Assembly: GCA_003241965.1 (NCBI GenBank)
Contig: QBMB01000001.1
Location: 86,498 to 150,497 of the forward strand
Direction: 5' to 3'
DNA: 64,000 nucleotides
Source: Burkholderiales bacterium
GTDB lineage: Bacteria > Pseudomonadota > Gammaproteobacteria > Burkholderiales > Burkholderiaceae_C
Shown piece after piece: positions 36,248-44,689 of the stretch. The notes beneath the pieces are model-generated. The model was given only the letters and a program-made list of their open reading frames with translations. It was not told the origin of the DNA and did not search any database. Positions within the stretch are counted from its first letter, which is position 1. Each line of letters begins with the position of its first letter. The position numbers and the translations under genes are program-made.

Positions 36248-38196
36248 GGTGTGTGTGTCTGGTCGATGTCGGTGGCCACCACGGTTGCGCGCAACACGCC
36301 CTGGCGGCCGTCCTGGTAGGTCACGGCTATTTCGCAGGCAATGTCGGCGGCACCTGCATACAGTCCGTCAATCAGCGCCCCGTAGCGCACCTCGAGAAAC
36401 TCTCGACGCAGCTTGCGCGTGCGCGTCAGTTCGCCTTCGTCGGGATCAAGCTCCTTCGGAAAATTGGCAAAACGCACCACCCGCGAGCCTTCGGGCAGCA
36501 GTTTGTTGATGCGGCGGATTTCGCCCTGCACCAGTTGCCGCACCTCGGGCCGCTGCGATAGGTCGGTGAAGGTGGAGAATGCGATGCGCCGCTCCTCGGC
36601 CCAGCGGCTGGTCACAGCCATGTCGATGTTGATCAGCGCGCCAACCCAGGGCCGGGTGGCGTCGCCCAGCACCATCACGTCCTTGATAAAGGGCGAAAAG
36701 CGCAACCGGGTCTCGATGAACTGCGGGGGATACGGGTGACCGCTGGCGAGTTTGACCAAGTGTTCCACCCGGTCGAGGTAGACAAGTTCTCCGCGCTCGG
36801 TCTTGCGCACTGCGTCACCGCTGACGTACCAGCCGTCGCGCTGGATGGTGGCGGTCTTCTCGGGCTTGCCCCAGTAGCCGAGAAAGCCGGTACCTCCGCG
36901 CAGCAACAGTTCGCCATTGTCCTCAATGCGCGATTCCAGCGGCGCGCCGAAGGCAGGGTCCACATCCAGTAGCGGGCCCACGGTTTCGAGGTCGCAGCGC
37001 TCGCCGCGGTGGCCAGCAATCAGACCAAACTCCGAGCAGCCATAAATATTGCGCAAGTGGACGCCCATGGCGTGAAATAAGCGAAACACGTCGGGTGCCA
37101 TGGCGGTGCCGCCTGAAACCGCGACATCGCTGCGAATAAAGCCGAACTGATCGCGCACCGGGCGCAGGGCCAGCGCCTCGGCCACAGGCAGCAGCAGGCG
37201 CGACAGCCACGGTGCCGCGCGCCCTTCGAGTCGCGCCACATGCACGTCATGGCCGATGCGGATGCCCCAGCGGTAGATGCCGCGTGCCATCCAACTCGCG
37301 GCGAGCATGCGCGCCTCGATGGTGGCGGCGATGTTCTCCCATTGGCGCGGGCCAAACAGCACGATGTGCGGCGCAAGTTCGCGCACGTTGGGCAAGACCT
37401 GGTCGGGGCCTTCCGGGAAGTTGACCACCAGCGGCGTGATCAGCCCGAGGGTCACGCCCAGCAACTGCTCGGTGATCCAGGCCAGCGGCGTGTAAGACAA
37501 ATATTCCATGCCGGCTTCCAGCGGCAACGCGCTCCTCATCCGAACCGCGTTGTCCATCAGCCAGCGGTGGCTGATCATCACGCCCTTGGGCTTGCTGGTG
37601 GTGCCGGAGGTGTAGGTCAGTAGTGCCAAATCGTCCGCTTGGCCGGCGTTGACTTCACGTTCGAAGCGCTGCGGGTGCCTCTCGTGCTGGCGCCGACCTT
37701 CAGCGGTCAGGTCATCAAAGGATTGCAGCAGCGTATGCCGGTACGACCACATGCCCGAGTTGTCCCAGTAGGCGATGCCCCGGATGTCGGGCAGCCGCTC
37801 CAGCAGCGCAAGCGCCTTGTCAACCTGCTCCTGATCCTGCGCGAAGATGAAGCGGGCCTTTGAATCCTCGCACAGGTAGTGCAACTCGTCGACGGTGGCG
37901 TCAGGGTAGACCGATACGATTTTGACGCCCAGTGACTGGGCCGCAAACAGCGCCCAGTAGTGCTCTGGTTCGTTCTCGCCGATCACAATCGCGGTTTCGC
38001 CACGCTGCAGGCCCTGCGCCGCCGCGCCAAGCGCAATGCTGCGCGTTCGATCAAACACGTCGGCCCATGTATGGCAGCGCCACATACCTTTGCGCTTGAC
38101 GCGCTGCGCCAGCAACTGTGGATGTTCCCGGGCGTGGGCGAACAACTTCTGCGGCAGGGTCATGACGACTTCTGGGGCGGGGTCGGTCGCACTCAT
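36244..38196 (-). CDS. Long-chain-type acyl-CoA ligase (AMP-forming), module 3
   Basis: 650-residue acyl-CoA ligase: TYTSGTTSKPKG (ATP loop, with Ser in place of the usual Gly), YGCSE in place of YGxTE, and the C-terminal RTRKLRREF Lys region. The YGCSEFG block and the segment GWYVSGD, instead of GW(L/F)(H/Y)TGD, depart from the usual motifs, so substrate or rate may differ from the other two ligases. Length and N-terminal layout match the module 1 enzyme. Its start overlaps the livG-like stop by 4 bases and its stop overlaps the LivH start. Confidence 0.9.
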   Translation of the reverse strand: MSATDPAPEVVMTLPQKLFAHAREHPQLLAQRVKRKGMWRCHTWADVFDRTRSIALGAAAQGLQRGETAIVIGENEPEHYWALFAAQSLGVKIVSVYPDATVDELHYLCEDSKARFIFAQDQEQVDKALALLERLPDIRGIAYWDNSGMWSYRHTLLQSFDDLTAEGRRQHERHPQRFEREVNAGQADDLALLTYTSGTTSKPKGVMISHRWLMDNAVRMRSALPLEAGMEYLSYTPLAWITEQLLGVTLGLITPLVVNFPEGPDQVLPNVRELAPHIVLFGPRQWENIAATIEARMLAASWMARGIYRWGIRIGHDVHVARLEGRAAPWLSRLLLPVAEALALRPVRDQFGFIRSDVAVSGGTAMAPDVFRLFHAMGVHLRNIYGCSEFGLIAGHRGERCDLETVGPLLDVDPAFGAPLESRIEDNGELLLRGGTGFLGYWGKPEKTATIQRDGWYVSGDAVRKTERGELVYLDRVEHLVKLASGHPYPPQFIETRLRFSPFIKDVMVLGDATRPWVGALINIDMAVTSRWAEERRIAFSTFTDLSQRPEVRQLVQGEIRRINKLLPEGSRVVRFANFPKELDPDEGELTRTRKLRREFLEVRYGALIDGLYAGAADIACEIAVTYQDGRQGVLRATVVATDIDQTHTP

Positions 38197-38993
38197 GCCG
38201 CTGCTCCCAAGTAGGCCTGGATCACGGCCGGGTCGGCCTGCACTTGTGCAGGCGTGCCGTCGGCGATCTTGCGGCCAAAGTCGAGCACCGCCACGCGGTC
38301 TGCCAGATCCATGACCACCCCCATGTCGTGCTCCACTAGCACAACCGGGATGCGCTTGGCCTCGCGCACGTCTATGATGAAACGGGCCAGATCTTCTTTT
38401 TCTTCGGTGTTCATGCCGGCCATGGGTTCATCCATTAACAGAACCTTGGGTTCCATCGCCAACGCACGGCCCAGGTCAACGCGCTTGCGAAGACCGTAGC
38501 CGAGCGCGCCTACCGGCTGGTGGCGGATATTCTCAATTTCAAGGAAGTCGATGATTTCCTCGACTGCTTCCCGGTGCAGCGTTTCTTCACGCTGGGTCCA
38601 GGGAAAGTAGAGAAATGCCTGCGCCAGATTTGATCGCATCTTGCTGTAGCGGCCGACCAGGATGTTGTCGATCACGCTCATGTTGGAGAACAAATGGGTG
38701 CCCTGAAAAGTGCGCACCACGCCTTCGCGCGCGATCTGGTGCACCGCGCGGCCTTTGATGTCTTGACCACGGTAGTGAACGCTGCCTTGTTGCGGCAGAT
38801 AGAAGCCGCTGAGCACGTTCATCAAAGAGCTCTTGCCCGCGCCGTTGGGCCCAATGATGGCCAGCAGCTCGTTGTCACGCACATCGATGGCGACCTCGGC
38901 CAGCGCGGTGACACCGCCAAAGCGCAAGGTGATGTCCCGCGCCTGCAGCACCGAAGCCTCGCTGGATGGGCTAATCGAGGAGTTAGAGGTCAT
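38193..38993 (-). CDS. LivG-type ABC transporter ATP-binding protein (module 3)
   Basis: 266-residue ATPase: Walker A GPNGAGKSS, VVRTFQGTHLF, signature region GYGLRKRVDLGRAL, Walker B VLLMDEPMAGM, switch His in VEHDMGV, and the end VIQAYLGA. It opens module 3 and starts 3 bases after the stop of the ACAD gene upstream, so the catabolic genes and the importer share one transcript on the minus strand. Confidence 0.92.
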   Translation of the reverse strand: MTSNSSISPSSEASVLQARDITLRFGGVTALAEVAIDVRDNELLAIIGPNGAGKSSLMNVLSGFYLPQQGSVHYRGQDIKGRAVHQIAREGVVRTFQGTHLFSNMSVIDNILVGRYSKMRSNLAQAFLYFPWTQREETLHREAVEEIIDFLEIENIRHQPVGALGYGLRKRVDLGRALAMEPKVLLMDEPMAGMNTEEKEDLARFIIDVREAKRIPVVLVEHDMGVVMDLADRVAVLDFGRKIADGTPAQVQADPAVIQAYLGAAA

Positions 38994-38996
38994 GGG

Positions 38997-40157
38997 TTAG
39001 GAGAAGGCGTTGATGCCGGTCAGGGCGCGGCCAATGATGAGTTTCTGGATTTCGGTGGTGCCGTCGGGAATCGGCATCATGCGTGCGTTTCTGAACAACA
39101 ATTCAACGCCGAAGTCTTTGGTTATGCCGTTGCCGCCGTGAATCTGCACTGCTTTCGACGTGACATTGACCGCCATCTCGGTCGCGTACCATTTGGCCAT
39201 GGCGCTTTGCACCTCGCTGCGCACGCCGTGGTCGATCAGGTTGAAGGCGCGGTAGACCAGCAGACGCGCGGCGTCGAGTTCGGTCGCGGCTTCGGCAAGC
39301 ATGCCCTGGATCAATTGATGGCCGCCGATGGGCTTGCCATGCTGGCGGCGTTCCTTCGAATAGGCCACCGCCTTGTCGAGCGCCGCCTGTGCGATGCCCA
39401 CCGAGGTAAGACCGACCATAGGACGCGCTTTCTCGAACAGCACCATGGTGTTCTTCAGGCCGGTGCCGGGGGCTATCATCATGTTGGCGGCCGGCACGCG
39501 CGCGCCATCGAAGAACAGCTGAGCGGTCGAGGTGCTGTTGAGCCCGAGCTTGTCGATGTTGCGGCTTTCGTAGCCGTGTTCGGCGCGGTCCACCAAGATC
39601 ATCGAGATGGCGCCAGAACCTTCTTGTGAGGTACGCACGATGACCATGCAAAAGTCGGAGTAGTGGCCGTTGGATATCCAGGTTTTCTCCCCGGTGACAA
39701 TGTAGTGGTCGCCATCGCGCTGGGCACGGCAGGTGACTTCAGCCACGTTGGAGCCGACCCCGGGCTCGCTGATGCCGCTGCAGGCAATGATTTCGGCGCG
39801 TACCATGCGTGGCAAATATTTCTCACGCATGGCCACGTTCGTGCAGACCTCCAGCGAATAGGCGCCGAGCTGCTGAATCAACAGCGAGATTGCCACGTCG
39901 CCGGAGATGCGAGCGAGTTGCTCATACATCAGTGCATAGGTGAGCCAGGGCATGCCCAGACCACCATGTTCCTCGGCAATGATGCCGTTGCCGCCCATGC
40001 CGTAGGGCAGCATCTTCTGGAAGATCTCCAGCATCACCTCTTTTTCAATTAGCTTGTCGGGCTGGTAGCGTTCGACAATCGGACGCAGTTCGGTCTCCAG
40101 GAAGCGAGTGAAGCCTTCCACGGCCATGCGCTGTTCTTCGGTGGGGAGGAAATTCAT
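38997..40157 (-). CDS. Acyl-CoA dehydrogenase with Asp in place of the usual catalytic Glu
   Basis: 386-residue ACAD with SEPGVGSN near 130-137, WISNG at 160-164 and QIHGGNGITKDFG. At the MCAD base position the motif reads PDGTTEIQ, so Asp365 replaces the usual Glu. The alternative IVD-type position (FEKARP) has Ala where the Glu would be. Asp could still act as base with altered geometry. I recall Asp-type ACADs described for cyclohexane- and cyclohexenecarboxyl-CoA, which would suit the BadH/BadI homologues here, but that link needs checking. It lies in the minus-strand operon between an HSD10-like SDR and module 3. Confidence 0.88.
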   Translation of the reverse strand: MNFLPTEEQRMAVEGFTRFLETELRPIVERYQPDKLIEKEVMLEIFQKMLPYGMGGNGIIAEEHGGLGMPWLTYALMYEQLARISGDVAISLLIQQLGAYSLEVCTNVAMREKYLPRMVRAEIIACSGISEPGVGSNVAEVTCRAQRDGDHYIVTGEKTWISNGHYSDFCMVIVRTSQEGSGAISMILVDRAEHGYESRNIDKLGLNSTSTAQLFFDGARVPAANMMIAPGTGLKNTMVLFEKARPMVGLTSVGIAQAALDKAVAYSKERRQHGKPIGGHQLIQGMLAEAATELDAARLLVYRAFNLIDHGVRSEVQSAMAKWYATEMAVNVTSKAVQIHGGNGITKDFGVELLFRNARMMPIPDGTTEIQKLIIGRALTGINAFS

Positions 40158-40188
40158 GGTGCTGGTCTCGGTGTGTTGTCGGTCTCGT

Positions 40189-40956
40189 TCAGCGAGTGCT
40201 CATGCGTGCACCGGCATCAATGTGCAAACAGGTCGCATTGATATAGGGGTTCTCGACGATGGAGCGCACCAGGTGGGCCAGCTCGCTGGCTTGACCCATG
40301 CGGCGCGGGAACAGAATCATGCGGTCAACGATGGCCAGTGCGACCTTCTTTGGCAGGCCCGCGACCATCGGCGTTTCGAACAAGCCCGGCGCAACCGCTA
40401 CGCAGCGGATGCCCAGATCGGCCAGGTCCCGTGCCACCGGCAGCGTGAGGCCGATCACCCCGGCCTTGCTGGCGGCGTAGGCCGCCTGTCCCATCTGGCC
40501 GTCCTGTGCGGCACCGGACGACAGGTTGATGATGACGCCGCGCTCATCACCCTCAGGCTCATTGCGCGCCATCGCCACGGCTGCCAGGCGCAGCACGTTG
40601 AACGTGCCGGTCAGGTTGACGGCAATCACCTTGTCCCACAGTGCCAGGGGAAAGGGTTTTCCATCGGACAAGGTCTTGGCTGCGTCGGGCACGCCAGCGC
40701 AGTTGATGCAAATGTGAATGGCGCCAAAACGGGCCAGGGTTGCGTCGATGCCCGCCTGCACCTGTGACTCACTGGTGACATCCACCTGCTCGAACATGGC
40801 GGCAGAACCCAGTTCGTTGGCTGCCTGTACACCACGCTCGCTGTCGCGGTCGAACAATGACAACCGCGCGCCGCCTTCGGCGAGCGCATCAGCCACCGCG
40901 CGTCCCAGGCCTGAAGCACCACCTGTGATAATGGCCACCTTGTCGTGAACAATCAT
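40189..40956 (-). CDS. HSD10-like SDR: 3-hydroxyacyl-CoA dehydrogenase type II
   Basis: 255-residue SDR with TGGASGLGRA at 11-20, NCAG at 85-88, Ser147, Tyr160 and Lys164. RGVIINLSS, QAAYAASKAGVIGLTLP, RDLADLGIR and APGLFETPM closely follow HSD17B10-type enzymes, which oxidise 2-methyl-3-hydroxyacyl-CoA and related substrates with NAD. Its place beside an SCP-x-type thiolase supports oxidation of branched 3-hydroxyacyl-CoA before thiolysis. Confidence 0.88.
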   Translation of the reverse strand: MIVHDKVAIITGGASGLGRAVADALAEGGARLSLFDRDSERGVQAANELGSAAMFEQVDVTSESQVQAGIDATLARFGAIHICINCAGVPDAAKTLSDGKPFPLALWDKVIAVNLTGTFNVLRLAAVAMARNEPEGDERGVIINLSSGAAQDGQMGQAAYAASKAGVIGLTLPVARDLADLGIRCVAVAPGLFETPMVAGLPKKVALAIVDRMILFPRRMGQASELAHLVRSIVENPYINATCLHIDAGARMSTR

Positions 40957-40965
40957 TTTTGCCCT

Positions 40966-42213
40966 TCAGCGACCGAGAATGGTGATGGCGGCCACGGCTT
41001 CTTCAATTCCGAACAGGCCCCCACCGTTTTCTGCAATGGCAAGGCGGGCCCCTTGCACCTGGCGGGCCCCCGCTTCGCCGCGCAACTGCACGACCAGTTC
41101 GTGCAACTGACCCAGCCCGGTGGCGCCGATCGGGTGCCCCTTGGACTCCAGTCCGCCCGAGGTGTTGATCGGGATGCGTCCGCCAATCGTGGTGTCGCCG
41201 CGCTCGGCGAGCGGCCCGCCTTCGCCGAACGCACAGAAGCCAAGGTTTTCACTCTGCACGATTTCGCCGATGGCGGTGGCATCGTGGACCTCGGCCAGCG
41301 AAATGTCTTGCGGGCCAACGCCTGCGAGTTCGTAGGCTTGTTTGGCAGCCTTGACGGTGATGTGTTGATCCAGGTCTTCAGGGCGGCGGGTGCTGCCGGT
41401 GGCAATGACCGATGCCAACACCTTGATGGCGCGCCCACGCTTTGCCAGGCGCGCCAGTGCTGCTTCGGAACACACGACGACTGCGGCAGCCCCGTCGCTG
41501 ATGGGTGCGCACATCGGCAGCGTCAATGGGTAGGCGATGGGGGGCGCGGCCAGTACCTCGTCAATGGTGTATGCATTGCGGTATTGCGCCAGCGGGTTGT
41601 GCACCGAATGGCCATGATTCTTGGCCGACACGGCGGCAATTTGTCGCTGCGTGGTGCCGAACTCGCGCATGTGAAAGCGACCAAAGGCGGCGTAAATGTC
41701 CATGAACAGGCTGTAGGGCGCCTTGGACATGGACCCTTCAGGCGGCTCAATACCGTGCCCCATTTGCAGCAGCCTGCGTTTGTTCTCCTCGACCGTGGCC
41801 ACGTCCCAGGCGCCGTCGAAGACGCTGAACATTTTGGCTTTGTCGGCGCAAAACATTTTCTCGGCACCAATGGCCAGCGCGATCTCGCCTGCCCCCGAGC
41901 GCACGTACTGCACCGCCAGGTTGAAAGCCGAGCTGGCACTGGCGCAGGCGTTCTCAATGTTGAAGATCGGGATGGACTCGAAGCCCATCAAACGCAACAC
42001 AATCTGGCCACGGATCATGGTCTGGCCTTCGAGCGCGCCCTGGGTTGCGTTAGAAAAGTATGCCGACTGGATGTCGCTGATGGACAGTCCGGCATCGGCC
42101 AGCGCGGCATTCACAGCAGCGGCGGTCAGTTGCTTGATATCGCGGTCAATAAACTTGCCGGTCGGCGTCATGCCGACGCCGACTACGTAGACGGCGGCTT
42201 GCGGGCTGGTCAT
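40966..42213 (-). CDS. SCP-x/lipid-transfer-type thiolase
   Basis: 415-residue thiolase of the SCP-x branch, predicted to cleave 3-ketoacyl-CoA. The nucleophile is Cys90 in ENACASASS; VHDATAIGE and SKGHPIGATG supply the other catalytic loops. This branch differs from FadA-type thiolases in having HDA/HDC-type loops and is known to accept 2-methyl-branched 3-ketoacyl-CoA in eukaryotes. No separate DUF35/OB-fold partner, which some bacterial members need, is seen next to it. It overlaps no neighbour; the SDR starts 9 bases after its stop. Confidence 0.9.
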   Translation of the reverse strand: MTSPQAAVYVVGVGMTPTGKFIDRDIKQLTAAAVNAALADAGLSISDIQSAYFSNATQGALEGQTMIRGQIVLRLMGFESIPIFNIENACASASSAFNLAVQYVRSGAGEIALAIGAEKMFCADKAKMFSVFDGAWDVATVEENKRRLLQMGHGIEPPEGSMSKAPYSLFMDIYAAFGRFHMREFGTTQRQIAAVSAKNHGHSVHNPLAQYRNAYTIDEVLAAPPIAYPLTLPMCAPISDGAAAVVVCSEAALARLAKRGRAIKVLASVIATGSTRRPEDLDQHITVKAAKQAYELAGVGPQDISLAEVHDATAIGEIVQSENLGFCAFGEGGPLAERGDTTIGGRIPINTSGGLESKGHPIGATGLGQLHELVVQLRGEAGARQVQGARLAIAENGGGLFGIEEAVAAITILGR

Positions 42214-42246
42214 GGAAATGCGTCCTTTCAGAACAAGTGGGTGAAA

Positions 42247-43046
42247 TCAGTAGCCCTTGAAATCGGGCGTGCGCTTGTCGACGAAAGCCGCGAGGCCCTA
42301 TTGTATGTCGTGCGAATGGCGGTGCGCGTCGAGCACCAGTCGCTCCAGCCGCAGCGCCGAAGCCTGTGGCTGCTCCAGCCCGTCGGCCACGGCCTGTTTC
42401 ATGCGGCGCAGCACCAGCGGGCTTTTACTGGCGATGCGCAAGGCGAATTTTTCGACCTCGGACACCAGCTCGGCATCCGGCACAACACGGTTCACCAGGC
42501 CCAGCGGAACCAGTTCGCGTGCGGGCATGGTGTCGCCGGTGAACAGCAGGTATTTGGCGGCGGTGGCGCCGATGCGCCGTGGCAGGATCGCCGCGCCGCC
42601 CGCGCCCGGAAACACGCCGAAGTTGGCATGTGCGTCGCCGATGCGGGCACTTTCGGCGGCGATGATGAGGTCGCAGGCCATGGCCAGCTCCAGTCCGCCA
42701 GCCATCGTCAGACCGTTCAGCGCGGCGATGGTGGGTTGGGGCACATGCGCAGCCGATCCATCATGCCGCCGACGAGATCGAGAAACTCGCCCATCGGGTC
42801 GCTCGGGCCGGGGCCGCCAGCGCTGCTCTCGAACACGCCTTTGAGGTCGGCGCCGGCGCAGAAGGCACGGCCCGCACCGGTCAGCACGATGACGCGGATG
42901 GTCGGGTCACGCTCGCAATGCGCGGTCGCATCGCGCAATTCGGCGCACATTGTCTCCGACAGCGCATTCATCGCATCGGGCCGATTCAGCGTGATCCACG
43001 CCACGGCACCACGTTGCTCAAAGCGGATGGTCAACGAGGGTTGCAT
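42247..43046 (-). pseudogene. Enoyl-CoA hydratase, broken by a frameshift and a nonsense codon
   Basis: A crotonase-family gene in two frames. The first part (43046 to about 42740) encodes TIRFEQRGAVAWITLNRPDA and FCAGADLKGVF. The frame then breaks at a run of four G on the plus strand (42738-42741); one more base would give MCPQPTIAALNG. The second part continues with GLTMAGGLELAMACD and PGAGGAAILPRR to HSHDIQ, where TAG at 42300-42298 stands in place of a likely GAG. The next 16 codons then read in frame GLAAFVDKRTPDFKGY and stop, exactly the usual hydratase C-terminus. Two independent lesions argue for a true pseudogene. It lies between intact ACAD and thiolase genes. Confidence 0.88.
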
Positions 43047-43104
43047 CTTCAAGGCCTGCTTGTTTGTGTGGTGGTCAGCTGCGCTTGCCATGCGGGTCTG
43101 GGAA

Positions 43105-44283
43105 TCAACCGCGCAGCAGCTCTTCGGCGATGATCATCTTGCGCACCTCGGATGTGCCTGCACCGATCTCGAGGATCTTGATGCAACGGAACAGCCGGTT
43201 GATTTCGGACTCCCAGATGTAGCCGCTACCGCCATGCACTTGCACGGCCTTGTTGAGCACCCGGTTGCAGGCTTCGCCAGCGTAGAGGATGGACGCTGCG
43301 GTGAGCTTGTGCACATCGCCGCGGCCTCCGCCGCCCACCTCCAGATCATTGACCTCGGCCAGGGTGCGCCAGACCAGGGTTTTCATGGCTTCGATCTCGG
43401 TGTACATCTCGGCCAGCATGGCCTGCACCATCTGGAAGCTGCCGATGGGCTTGCCGAACTGCACGCGCGTCCTGGCGTACTCGACGCTCAATTCGAGTGC
43501 ACGTTCGCAGATGCCCACGCATAAGCCAGCCACCAGCGCGCGCTCCAGATCGAGCCCGCTCATGACGATTTTGACGCCTTCGTTTTCCTTGCCCACCAGG
43601 TTGGCTGCCGGCACGCGGCAGTTGTCGAACACCAGCTCGCCAGTCTGGCTGCCGCGAAAACCCATCTTGATGAGTTTTTGAGCCACCTTGAAGCCGGGGA
43701 AATTCTTCTCGACGATGAAGGCTGAAATGCCCTTGGCACCTAACTCTGGCGCGGTCTTGGCGTAAACCAACAGCACATCGGCCACCGGGCCGTTGGTGAT
43801 GTAGATCTTGGTGCCGTTGAGGATGTAATGATCGCCCTCGCGGCGCGCGCTGGTGCGCATGGCGCCCAGCGCATCCGAGCCGGCGCCGGGTTCGGTCAGG
43901 CCGAGCGCGCCGATTTTTGTGCCGTTGCACAGATCGGGCAGGTATTGGCGGCGCTGCGCCTCGTTGGCGTTGCGGAAGATGTTGTTAACGCACAGGTTGT
44001 CGTGCGCCGCCCAGGACAAGGCGATGGCGGGGTTCCAGCGTGCAAAGGCTTGGCAGATCAGGCCCGAGCTGAACAGGTCCATACCCGCGCCGCCATGCTC
44101 GGCATGCACGGTGGCCCCCATGAAGCCAGCCGCGCCAATTTTCTGGAAGATATCCGACGGCCACCACTCCTCGTCGTCCATGCGGCGGGCGAGTGGTACG
44201 AATTCCTTGCGCGCGAACTTGTCGGCGGCTTCGAGTACGGCGCGGTCGTCGGCGGAGAGAGCAAAACTGCGAGTGGCGGCCAT
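43105..44283 (-). CDS. Isovaleryl-CoA dehydrogenase-like ACAD
   Basis: 392-residue ACAD with strong likeness to isovaleryl-CoA dehydrogenase: AHDNLCVNNIFRN, GALGLTEPGAGSDALG, YITNGPVADVLLVYAK, SGLDLER with the catalytic Glu247, and the end YEIGAGTSE-like LEIGAGTSEVRKMI. The IVD base position is occupied and the MCAD position is Ala/Gly, as in IVD. It is the first gene of the minus-strand operon; its ATG is about 110 bp from operator D. A substrate with a methyl branch at C3 is likely. Leucine breakdown alone seems less likely given the neighbours. Confidence 0.9.
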   Translation of the reverse strand: MAATRSFALSADDRAVLEAADKFARKEFVPLARRMDDEEWWPSDIFQKIGAAGFMGATVHAEHGGAGMDLFSSGLICQAFARWNPAIALSWAAHDNLCVNNIFRNANEAQRRQYLPDLCNGTKIGALGLTEPGAGSDALGAMRTSARREGDHYILNGTKIYITNGPVADVLLVYAKTAPELGAKGISAFIVEKNFPGFKVAQKLIKMGFRGSQTGELVFDNCRVPAANLVGKENEGVKIVMSGLDLERALVAGLCVGICERALELSVEYARTRVQFGKPIGSFQMVQAMLAEMYTEIEAMKTLVWRTLAEVNDLEVGGGGRGDVHKLTAASILYAGEACNRVLNKAVQVHGGSGYIWESEINRLFRCIKILEIGAGTSEVRKMIIAEELLRG

Positions 44284-44689
44284 ATAGGGATGCCTATCAA
44301 TGCGTGGGTTGGGTCAACGGGCCGCGGCGCGCACCAAAGCTGCGCGGACAAGATCTCTTTGGGCTTACCCAACTTAATTGGGCATTGCAAAACTGTCAAG
44401 CGTTAGATAGGATTCATCGCTGACATTCATTTGTTGTGCCAGAACTGGAGGCGGCGTAAGCGGAGGACGGAATTGGTGCGTATTCATTGACGGTAGCCGT
44501 CCGTGACGCATTCACCCGTGAGACCTATCGGGTCGTGCCGCTCGCGGCGAGACCATTCATCAGCGTCAAACGAGCTTCAACCTAACGAGACAGCCTTGAC
44601 CCATGTACTCGAGATGAACCTGCTGCGCCGCCAGAACGTGAGCGACAACCTTCGCCGCGCGGCGAAGGCCGCTGGCCCCAACTTCGGCG
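44284..44689. promoter_or_regulatory. Divergent intergenic region with probable promoters
   Basis: About 400 bp between the minus-strand operon start and the recognisable part of the ligase remnant. It contains operator D (44393-44410) and a CCCAA-N5-TTGGG dyad at 44368-44382. The AT-richer stretch around 44350-44420 is where a minus-strand promoter would be expected. The plus-strand operon from 45497 has no other obvious promoter gap, so its transcript may start here too. I see no intact gene. Confidence 0.5.
44393..44410. promoter_or_regulatory. Operator D: degenerate copy of the CTAAC-N4-GTTAG site
   Basis: The right half GTTAGATAG (44402-44410) is identical to the right arm of operator B over nine bases. 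With the same 4-base spacer the left half reads CTGTC instead of CTAAC. It lies about 110 bp upstream of the IVD-like ACAD start on the minus strand. Weaker symmetry suggests lower affinity or decay. Confidence 0.5.

Noticed and set aside
2621..38993. Three branched-chain amino acid transporters
   Set aside because: The family is right but each operon contains an acyl-CoA ligase and sits with acyl-CoA enzymes, so carboxylic acid uptake is more likely than amino acid uptake.
44368..44382. CCCAA-N5-TTGGG dyad in the divergent region as a second regulator site
   Set aside because: It has no second copy elsewhere in the window and could be chance. Operator D nearby is better supported.
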